A DNA stretch of 5,700 nucleotides from NCBI GenBank assembly GCA_003104895.1, contig PQAG01000121.1, forward strand, positions 1,850-7,549, read 5' to 3'. Positions 1 to 4,517 of the stretch are shown piece after piece. Origin of the DNA: Nitrosomonadales bacterium (GTDB lineage Bacteria; Pseudomonadota; Gammaproteobacteria; Burkholderiales; Sulfuricellaceae). The first letter of the stretch is position 1. Every line of letters starts with the position of its first letter. Both the position numbers and the translations under genes were made by a program. Under the pieces are notes generated by a model. It did not search any database. It worked only from the letters and a program-made list of their open reading frames with translations, and was not told where the DNA came from.

Positions 1-225
1 CCGGCCGACGTGGATGTGCGCGACCCGCAGTATCTGCGTTACGATACCAAGAAGGCGGTGGAGGAAATGGCGCGCGGCGGCGTGACCACTTTCTGCATGT
101 CGCTTGATTCTAGGGCGGATCAGTACGTTTCGCGGATTTTCGGCGCCAGGAACTACATGGTCGTGGACCATGTGGAGCGCTTGCCGGAAAAGTTACCGCT
201 ACTCTATGCGGGATTAACGCGGTAA
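1..225 (+). CDS. cbbO: CbbO-like VWA-domain protein (Rubisco activase subunit), 3' end only
   Basis: This is the C-terminal 74 residues of a gene entering from the left edge, in frame from base 1 and ending at TAA 223-225. The tail has the features of the C-terminal von Willebrand factor A domain of the CbbO/NorD family: a segment DPQYLRYD, a strand reading TTFCMSLDSRADQYV, then FGARNYMVVDHVERLP and a terminal LYAGLTR. The MSLD...ADQYV...NYMVVDHVERLP wording looks more like CbbO than NorD. CbbO is known to pair with the AAA+ protein CbbQ to remove inhibitory sugar phosphates from Rubisco in the cytoplasm; cbbQ and the Rubisco genes would be expected to the left, outside the window. NorD, linked to nitric oxide reductase, is the main alternative, because the MIDAS motif and the N-terminal part are not visible. 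A second, partial copy of this gene's 3' end lies at 332-367. Confidence 0.75.
   Translation, partial: PADVDVRDPQYLRYDTKKAVEEMARGGVTTFCMSLDSRADQYVSRIFGARNYMVVDHVERLPEKLPLLYAGLTR
190..225 (+). repeat. Direct repeat copy 1: functional 3' end of the cbbO-like gene
   Basis: These last twelve codons of the cbbO-like gene, including its stop, align without gaps to 332-367, 142 bp downstream. I count 29 of 36 identical bases. Six of the seven differences are synonymous (for example CTC/CTT, GCG/GCA, CGG/AGG); the seventh changes Leu to Val. Confidence 0.85.
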
Positions 226-331
226 GTTAAAACATTGCTCCATCGGACTATCTGGATTTGATGTGCGGGAACTTTCAGTGAAGGCTAACTTGCTCAAGCA
301 AGTTAAGCCGCGAAGCGGCGGCCGTAACTAA
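226..331. other. Intergenic hairpin region between the two cbbO tails
   Basis: This gap is richer in A/T than its neighbours and has no convincing ORF. It holds two hairpins. The first has arms 283-293 and 298-309 with loop TCAA and one bulged A; its core TAACTTGC/GCAAGTTA is perfect. The second is GCCGC (307-311), loop GAA, GCGGC (315-319). They share bases 307-309, so both full-length forms cannot exist at once. No T-run follows either, so neither is a standard intrinsic terminator. They may stabilise or process the upstream mRNA, or belong to a small palindromic element. Confidence 0.6.
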
Positions 332-367
332 AAATTGCCGGTACTTTATGCAGGACTAACGAGGTAA
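332..367 (+). repeat. Direct repeat copy 2: orphan cbbO tail upstream of the small gene
   Basis: This stretch would encode KLPVLYAGLTR followed by TAA, the same ending as the cbbO-like gene upstream (KLPLLYAGLTR). An in-frame TAA at 329-331 sits directly before it, so it is not translated as a CbbO tail here. It ends 4 bp before the ATG at 372 and contains that gene's Shine-Dalgarno (361-365), which copy 1 lacks. It is best read as the leftover end of another cbbO-type gene that once abutted the small downstream gene. Confidence 0.8.
361..365 (+). promoter_or_regulatory. Ribosome binding site of the small gene, inside the repeat
   Basis: GAGGT lies 6 nt before the ATG at 372 and overlaps the stop-codon end of the orphan cbbO tail. 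The corresponding bases in copy 1 read GCGGT, a poorer site. This supports the ATG at 372 and may explain why copy 2 has been kept. Confidence 0.7.
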
Positions 368-371
368 CACG

Positions 372-674
372 ATGGCACAACAAACTTACGTAGGAGTAGA
401 CCAGGACACCAACGCCGGCCTGACCCACCTCGGGCGTCTGGTGCGCGACGCCTGGGTATTCGGCATCCTGCCTGAAACGGAAACCTGCGCGGGCTGGGAT
501 TCCGCGCGCATGCAGAACCTGTACGAACAGGTTTATGCCGCCTGGGAACCCTATGCCCATCTGCCCAGCCGGTTGCCGGAAGACTTGCGCGAACGGCACG
601 CCCGGTTTTACGCCCAGGCCATCACCGCCGCCCGTGGCGAGGGATGGGATCCCGAGCTGGGCGAGGACGATTAG
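372..674 (+). CDS. Conserved-looking small protein downstream of cbbO, function unknown (CbbN candidate)
   Basis: This ORF encodes a 100-residue soluble acidic protein starting at ATG 372 with a good GAGGT site and ending at TAG 672-674. It has no signal peptide or membrane segment. Visible features are an N-terminal MAQQTYVGVDQDTNAGLTHLG, an aromatic-rich middle (DAWVFGILPE, LYEQVYAAWEPY), a probably helical RERHARFYAQAI and a C-terminal DPELGEDD. I recognise no enzymatic motif. Its place after a cbbO-like gene recalls the small uncharacterised cbbN that follows cbbO in the Nitrosomonas europaea cbb operon; that identity rests on position and size, not on a comparison I could make. If correct, it would be co-transcribed with cbbO and related to Rubisco activation or assembly. 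The reading frame is well supported; the function is not. Confidence 0.8.
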   Translation: MAQQTYVGVDQDTNAGLTHLGRLVRDAWVFGILPETETCAGWDSARMQNLYEQVYAAWEPYAHLPSRLPEDLRERHARFYAQAITAARGEGWDPELGEDD

Positions 675-700
675 CGTGAAACTTGCGAAGCGAGCCTGCG

Positions 701-739
701 TCCCCCTCTCCCGCTTGCGGGGGAGGGCAGGGGTGGGGG
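701..739. repeat. G-rich palindromic repeat with a G-quadruplex motif
   Basis: An 11-bp stem (704-714 pairing with 717-727, one G-U wobble, loop TT) of the CCCTCTCCCGC...GGGAGGG type is followed by GGGG-T-GGGGG. This wording matches a palindromic repeat common between genes in beta- and gammaproteobacteria. On the plus strand, 719-739 has G-runs of 5, 3, 4 and 5 separated by 1, 2 and 1 nt, a strong G-quadruplex pattern that uses the right arm of the hairpin. It sits between two convergent genes. Confidence 0.8.
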
Positions 740-791
740 AACTGGCATGGCGAATTTCATAATCAGGGGTTGCACGCTTGCCATGCCAGTT
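740..791. terminator. Perfect 12-bp inverted repeat between convergent genes, possible bidirectional terminator
   Basis: AACTGGCATGGC at 740-751 is the exact reverse complement of GCCATGCCAGTT at 780-791, with 28 nt between them. The right arm overlaps the TAA stop (790-792) of the minus-strand gene. The position between two converging genes suggests transcription termination or blocking of read-through in both directions. There is no T-tract at either end and the loop is long, so this is not a typical Rho-independent terminator. Confidence 0.45.
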
Positions 792-1206
792 AGGGCTTAG
801 TGACGATCTGTGCCGGAAACTTGAGCACCCGTGCCGGGCCGTCAAGGCGTCCCTTCGCGGCCAGTTCGTTCAGGGCGCGGGGCAGTTCTGCCTGCAGGCG
901 TGTCATGAGCTGTTCCGCCTCGGGGGTGTAATAGACAGCCTGGTAAGGAACCGGCTCATCGAGGGAGGTTCGAGTCCGGGGGCGGAAATCCTGACAGGCG
1001 ATGTCGATCCAGCATTTGCGTTCGCCATCGAGGAACACGAATTCCTCCGCGTCCACAATCGCCAGGTACTGCATGGCGCGGATCGGGACGAACAGACAGC
1101 CGGAGGTGCTGCGGGACAAGAGGGAGCGCGCAAGATTGTAGGTTGCAGCAGGCAGAAACCGGGGCTCGCGCGCCGATTCAGGGTTACGATAGCAGGTAAT
1201 TTGCAT
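790..1206 (-). CDS. Conserved-looking protein of unknown function
   Basis: This is a 138-residue protein on the minus strand, with stop TAA at 790-792. I chose the ATG at 1204-1206 because GGAG (plus-strand 1212-1215) lies 5 nt before it; a TTG at 1234-1236 would add ten residues but lacks such a site. The protein has no signal peptide or clear membrane helix. The centre (about residues 36-75) looks like a beta-rich core: GCLFVPIRAMQYLAIVDAEE, then FVFLDGERKCWIDIACQ, followed by VPYQAVYYTPEAEQLM and a helical C-terminus with many Leu, Ala and Glu. Codon use resembles that of its neighbours. I do not recognise a family with a known activity. It converges with the gene at 372-674 and diverges from the psiE-like gene, so it is probably a single-gene transcript. 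Confidence 0.78.
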   Translation of the reverse strand: MQITCYRNPESAREPRFLPAATYNLARSLLSRSTSGCLFVPIRAMQYLAIVDAEEFVFLDGERKCWIDIACQDFRPRTRTSLDEPVPYQAVYYTPEAEQLMTRLQAELPRALNELAAKGRLDGPARVLKFPAQIVTKP

Positions 1207-1271
1207 GCGAGCTCCATGATAATGGACAGGCTGCAATAATTATCCATGCTTTGAGAATCTTGAGGAAATGT
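1207..1271. promoter_or_regulatory. Divergent intergenic region, presumed promoters for both flanking genes
   Basis: These 65 bp separate two divergent genes and must hold at least part of both promoters. The centre is A/T-rich (AATAATTAT at about 1235-1243). On the minus strand GATAAT (plus 1239-1244) is one base from the -10 consensus, without a good -35. On the plus strand TGGACA at 1223-1228 resembles a -35, with only CATGCT as -10 sixteen bases later. GAGG at 1262-1265 is the ribosome site of the psiE-like gene. The region is certain; the individual boxes are weak. Confidence 0.35.
1212..1215 (-). promoter_or_regulatory. Ribosome binding site fixing the start of the minus-strand gene
   Basis: On the minus strand this reads GGAG, 5 nt before the ATG at 1206. 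It favours that start over the TTG farther upstream. Confidence 0.6.
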
Positions 1272-1709
1272 ATGATGAAAAAGCCAATTCAGGAATTCAA
1301 TAAATGGCTGCTCTCCCTGGTAGAGCATCTTGGTCTGCTGGTGATCGCCATCTCCACGGTGTTCGCCATGGGAAGCGAAGTCGTGGTCATGGTGCACGCG
1401 GCGCAGGTGACCCTGGCCGACCTGCTGCTGCTTTTCCTCTACCTGGAAGTGCTGGCGATGGTCGGACTGTATTACGGCACAGGCAAGCTGCCGGTGCGCT
1501 TCCCGCTGTATATCGGCATGGTGGCGCTGGCGCGCTACCTGATCCTGGACATGAAAGCCATGGACGACTGGCGCATGCTCGCGGTGAGCGCCTCTATCCT
1601 GATGCTGACGCTGGCGGTGCTGATGATCCGTTTCGGCCATGTCCGCTACCCGTATCCGGGCGACGAGCAGGCGGCCGAGCCGCGAAACAGTAACAGCGCG
1701 AAGGGATGA
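1272..1709 (+). CDS. psiE: PsiE-family inner membrane protein
   Basis: The product is a 145-residue membrane protein with four predicted hydrophobic segments, at about residues 13-35, 46-68, 78-93 and 102-120, and a hydrophilic C-terminal tail. It resembles E. coli PsiE (136 residues, phosphate-starvation-inducible, molecular function unknown) in the patterns LFLYLEVLAMVGLYY, the RFPLYIG segment and LARYLILD, where E. coli has FLYFEFIALIVKYF, RYFVYIG and VRLIIVD. The start is ATG 1272 or the adjacent ATG 1275; GAGG at 1262-1265 serves both, and a TTG at 1251 is less likely. Its stop (TGA 1707-1709) is two bases before the carbonic anhydrase ATG, so the two are probably translationally coupled. 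That pairing suggests a link to bicarbonate or anion handling, which is inference only. No convincing Pho box is seen upstream. Confidence 0.85.
   Translation: MMKKPIQEFNKWLLSLVEHLGLLVIAISTVFAMGSEVVVMVHAAQVTLADLLLLFLYLEVLAMVGLYYGTGKLPVRFPLYIGMVALARYLILDMKAMDDWRMLAVSASILMLTLAVLMIRFGHVRYPYPGDEQAAEPRNSNSAKG
1702..1706 (+). promoter_or_regulatory. Ribosome binding site deciding the carbonic anhydrase start
   Basis: AGGGA lies 5 nt before the ATG at 1712. The alternative in-frame ATG at 1706 has this site directly against it with no spacing, so initiation at 1712 is favoured. The site lies inside the last codons of the psiE-like gene. Confidence 0.6.
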
Positions 1710-1711
1710 AC

Positions 1712-2350
1712 ATGAGCCACATGGAAAAACTTGTTGAAGGTTTCAAACGCTTTCGTAGCCAGAATTATGAAGAGAATCGCGCGCTTTTCGAACGTCTCAC
1801 CAAACAGGGTCAATCTCCAAAGACGATTGTGGTGGGGTGTTGCGATTCCAGGGTGGATCCCGCCATCGTGACCGATTGCGACCCGGGCGATCTGTTCATC
1901 ATTCGCAATGTGGCCAACCTCGTGCCGCCGTTCGAAACCAGCGGAAATTATCACGGCACCAGCGCCGCGCTGGAGTTCGGGGTGCGCCATCTGGAAGTGG
2001 AAAACATTATCGTGCTGGGGCATGCTCAATGCGGCGGCATCCGGGCACTGCTGAACCAGGCGCCGGGTGCGGAGCCGCAGGAAGGGTTTATTTCCAGCTG
2101 GATGAAAGTCGCCAGCAACGCGCGCAACCGTATTTTGTCGCGTATGCATGATGAGTCTCCGGAAAAGCAGGCGCGCGCCTGCGAGCAGGAGGCCATTCTG
2201 GTATCCCTGGACAACTTGCTGACTTTTCCCTGGATTCTGGAACGGGTTGCGCAAAGGAAACTGACGTTGCATGGCTGGTATTTCGATATGGAGCATGGAG
2301 AGCTGTTGCGCTACAGCGCCGACAGCAACCGTTTTGAAGGATTTTCCTGA
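1712..2350 (+). CDS. Beta-class carbonic anhydrase
   Basis: This 212-residue cytoplasmic zinc enzyme catalyses CO2 + H2O to bicarbonate + H+. The beta-class signature is complete. CCDSR at residues 43-47 gives zinc ligand Cys43 and the Asp45/Arg47 pair. GDLFIIRNVANLVPP follows, and HAQCGG at 104-109 gives zinc ligands His104 and Cys107. The C-terminal LHGWYFDMEHGELLRY matches the CynT/plant-like branch (E. coli CynT has LHGWVYDIESG), and the length is normal for it. The ATG at 1706 would add two residues but has poor ribosome-site spacing. The gene follows the psiE-like gene by 2 bp. No cyanase gene is nearby, so a role in supplying CO2/bicarbonate for carboxylation, fitting the cbbO remnant upstream, is more likely than cyanate detoxification. 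Confidence 0.95.
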   Translation: MSHMEKLVEGFKRFRSQNYEENRALFERLTKQGQSPKTIVVGCCDSRVDPAIVTDCDPGDLFIIRNVANLVPPFETSGNYHGTSAALEFGVRHLEVENIIVLGHAQCGGIRALLNQAPGAEPQEGFISSWMKVASNARNRILSRMHDESPEKQARACEQEAILVSLDNLLTFPWILERVAQRKLTLHGWYFDMEHGELLRYSADSNRFEGFS

Positions 2351-2375
2351 GCCCGCTTGGCATGGGGAAAATACC

Positions 2376-2832
2376 GTGAACGAACGGGAACTGCATGCTC
2401 GAGTCGAAGCGGCGGCGCAGTTGCTGCGCGCGGGCGGCGTGGTCGCCTTTCCCACCGAAACTGTTTACGGGCTGGGGCGGATGCGGCCAATGTGGAAGCG
2501 GTGCGCCGTATTTTCGCCATCAAGGGGCGCCCGGCCGGCCATCCGCTGATTGTTCATATCGGACAGGCGGCGCAGCTGGATCACTGGGTGCGGGAAGTGC
2601 CTGACCAGGCGTGGCGTCTGGCTGAACGCTTCTGGCCTGGGCCGCTCACCCTGATCCTGGCGCGCCGCGCCCATGTGCCGGACGTGGTGACAGGGGGGCA
2701 GGATTCGGTCGGGCTGCGTGTGCCCGACCATCCGCCTTCGACCGGCTTCAGGTGGAAGCGCCACCCGGGGAGGGTGCCTGGCACGCTGTGGCCGACCGCC
2801 TTTGCCGCGCCAGCCGGAAGGCGCAGGCATGA
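2376..2832 (+). pseudogene. Broken TsaC/Sua5/YrdC-family gene (threonylcarbamoyl-AMP synthase), frameshifted and 3'-truncated
   Basis: Start GTG 2376 has GGGGA at 2364-2368, 7 nt upstream. The first 34 codons read a clear family N-terminus ending PTETVYGLG. The frame is then lost at GGGG 2474-2477, where one G appears to be missing; adding it restores GADAANVEAVRRIFAIKGRP, GHPLIVHI, FWPGPLTLIL and DSVGLRVPDHP in the frame of base 2480. Homology ends near 2733. The family's second half, including the SAN motif and the region toward the C-terminus, is absent in all frames, so about 120 of the usual ~190-210 residues remain. Intact members make the threonylcarbamoyl-AMP used for t6A in ANN-decoding tRNAs, which is normally essential, so another copy should exist. 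The end given is the TGA at 2830-2832 in a third frame. The single-base loss could be a sequencing error, but the missing 3' half could not. Confidence 0.8.
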
Positions 2833-2870
2833 GATTCTGAAGAATGTACAAAAATCAGGGAAAGTGAAGA

Positions 2871-3368
2871 ATGAGCGAACAAGTGAAAGTCGGCGTTGTC
2901 ATGGGTAGCACCAGCGACTGGGAAATCATGCGCCACGCCTGCGACATGCTGCGCAAGCTCGGCGTGCCCCATGAGGCGCGCGTTGTGTCGGCACACCGCA
3001 CCCCCGATCTGCTGTTCAAGTACGCCGAAGAGGCCGCGCAACGCGGGCTGGCCTGCATCATCGCCGGCGCTGGCGGGGCGGCCCACCTTCCCGGCATGCT
3101 GGCGGCCAAGACCGCGGTGCCGGTGCTGGGGGTGCCGGTGCCGTCGCGTTACCTGAAGGGGATCGACTCGCTGCTTTCCATCGTGCAGATGCCCAAGGGC
3201 GTCCCGGTTGCCACCTTTGCAGTGGGTGAAGCCGGCGCGGCCAATGCCGCCCTGTTTGCCGCCGCCCTGCTGGCACCCCACGACCCGGCCATCGCCAGCC
3301 AGCTGGCGGATTTCCGCAAGGCGCAAAGCGAGGCCGCGCTGGCCTCGGCCCTGCCGGAGCTGACATGA
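2871..3368 (+). CDS. purE: N5-carboxyaminoimidazole ribonucleotide mutase (PurE, class I)
   Basis: This 165-residue cytoplasmic enzyme of purine synthesis rearranges N5-CAIR to CAIR. Near-universal motifs are present: VVMGSTSDW at residues 9-17 (phosphate binding), SAHRTPD at 40-46 with the catalytic His42, AGAGGAAHLPGM at 65-76, PVLGVPV, and GIDSLLSIVQMPKGVPVAT, followed by AGAANAALFA. Need for the partner PurK, encoded next, is typical of class I PurE. Length is normal. The ATG at 2871 gives the expected short N-terminus before the first beta strand; an AGGGA at about 2857-2861 lies roughly 10 nt upstream. The purK ATG overlaps its stop (ATGA), so the two are translationally coupled. No PurR-like operator was recognised upstream. 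Confidence 0.97.
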   Translation: MSEQVKVGVVMGSTSDWEIMRHACDMLRKLGVPHEARVVSAHRTPDLLFKYAEEAAQRGLACIIAGAGGAAHLPGMLAAKTAVPVLGVPVPSRYLKGIDSLLSIVQMPKGVPVATFAVGEAGAANAALFAAALLAPHDPAIASQLADFRKAQSEAALASALPELT

Positions 3369-4495
3369 TTCTGCCGCCATCCACCCTCGGCATCCTTGGC
3401 GGCGGCCAGCTTGGCCGCATGTTCGCGGTGGCTGCGCGCACCATGGGCTACCGCGTGATGGTGCTCGACCCCGGCCCGGACAGCCCGGCTGGCGCCTTGG
3501 CCGACATTCACCTGTGCGCCGATTACCATGACCGCGCCGCGCTGGAGCGCATGGGCCGCGCATGCGCGGCGGTCACCACCGAGTTCGAGAACGTGCCTGC
3601 GGAAAGCCTGGAATTCCTGACACAGTTCTGCCCGGTGCGGCCCGGTGCAGCCGCTGTTGCGATTGCCCAGGATCGCCGCCGCGAAAAAGCTTTCCTGCAG
3701 TCGAAAGGCTTTGCAACAGCGCCTTTCATTGCAGTGGAAAAGCACGCTGACCTGGCGGTAGCATTCCAATGTGTAGGCGCTCCCGCCCTGCTCAAGACCG
3801 CCCGCATGGGCTACGACGGCAAGGGGCAGGCGAAGGTAAACAGCCTCGCCGGACTGGAGGCAGCATTCGAACAGCTGGGCGCGGCGACCTGCATTCTGGA
3901 AGCCTGGCTGCCGCTGCAAACGGAAATCTCGGTGGTGGTGGCGCGCGGTGTGGATGGTCAGACCGCCGCCTTCCCGGCGGTGGAAAACCGGCACGCCAAC
4001 GGCATCCTCGATATCAGCATCGCGCCCGCGCAGGTCGCCGAGGAACTGGCCGGAAAGGCGCTCGAAACCGCCGTTGCCATCGCTGCCGCGCTCGATTACT
4101 GCGGGGTGCTGGCGGTGGAGTTCTTCGTGCTGGATGACGGCCGGTTGCTGGTCAACGAGATTGCCCCGCGTCCGCACAACAGCGGCCACTATACCTTGAA
4201 CGCCTGCCTGACTTCGCAGTTCGAGCAGCAGGTGCGGGCGCTGGCCGGCCTGCCGCTGGGCGCGCCGGATTTGTTGCGTCCGGCGGCGATGGTCAATCTG
4301 CTCGGCGAGTTGTGGCGCGAGGGGCAGGAACCGCCCTGGGGCGCAGTGCTGAGCCAGCCGCGTGCCAAGCTGCACCTGTATGGCAAAGGGGAGGCGCGGC
4401 CGGGGCGCAAGATGGGCCACTTCAACGTGCTGGCCGACAGCGCCGACGCCGCTCTCAAGGCGGCGCTCGATCTTCGTGGCGCGCTGACGGCTTAA
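3365..4495 (+). CDS. purK: N5-carboxyaminoimidazole ribonucleotide synthase (PurK)
   Basis: This 376-residue ATP-grasp enzyme makes N5-CAIR from AIR, ATP and bicarbonate, the substrate for PurE. The N-terminal domain begins GILGGGQLGRM (residues 9-19). Then come TTEFENVP, the ATP-grasp segment MGYDGKGQ (148-155), ENRHANGILDISIAP starting at 207, the metal- and substrate-binding EIAPRPHNSGHYT from 265, TSQFEQ, MVNLLG and the closing LHLYGKGEARPGRKMGHFN, where GHFN begins at 351. Length and motif order are normal and no key motif is missing. The start overlaps the purE stop by 4 bp. Since PurK consumes bicarbonate, the carbonic anhydrase upstream may help supply it, but nothing in the sequence shows direct coupling. 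Confidence 0.97.
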   Translation: MILPPSTLGILGGGQLGRMFAVAARTMGYRVMVLDPGPDSPAGALADIHLCADYHDRAALERMGRACAAVTTEFENVPAESLEFLTQFCPVRPGAAAVAIAQDRRREKAFLQSKGFATAPFIAVEKHADLAVAFQCVGAPALLKTARMGYDGKGQAKVNSLAGLEAAFEQLGAATCILEAWLPLQTEISVVVARGVDGQTAAFPAVENRHANGILDISIAPAQVAEELAGKALETAVAIAAALDYCGVLAVEFFVLDDGRLLVNEIAPRPHNSGHYTLNACLTSQFEQQVRALAGLPLGAPDLLRPAAMVNLLGELWREGQEPPWGAVLSQPRAKLHLYGKGEARPGRKMGHFNVLADSADAALKAALDLRGALTA

Positions 4496-4517
4496 GATAA
4501 GGACGAATGAGGTCATC

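Noticed and set aside
188..367. The cbbO tail duplication as a target-site duplication of a small inserted element.
   Set aside because: Target-site duplications start identical and diverge without regard to codons; these copies differ almost only at synonymous sites.
303..845. Long minus-strand ORF of 180 codons.
   Set aside because: It lies antisense to the better supported gene at 372-674, crosses the palindromic repeats and has low-complexity composition; it is a by-product of high GC.
966..985. GGTTCGAGTCC resembling the T-loop of a tRNA.
   Set aside because: The flanking bases do not form a proper T-stem, no D- or anticodon arm lies upstream, and the bases are explained as codons of the minus-strand gene.
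1214..1229. Possible Pho box (CTGTCCA on the minus strand) near the psiE-like gene.
   Set aside because: The second repeat does not match the consensus and the orientation points to the other gene.
778..1239. Plus-strand ORF of 153 codons antisense to 790-1206.
   Set aside because: It mirrors the minus-strand gene almost exactly, lacks a good ribosome site, and begins inside the inverted repeat; the minus-strand protein looks more natural.
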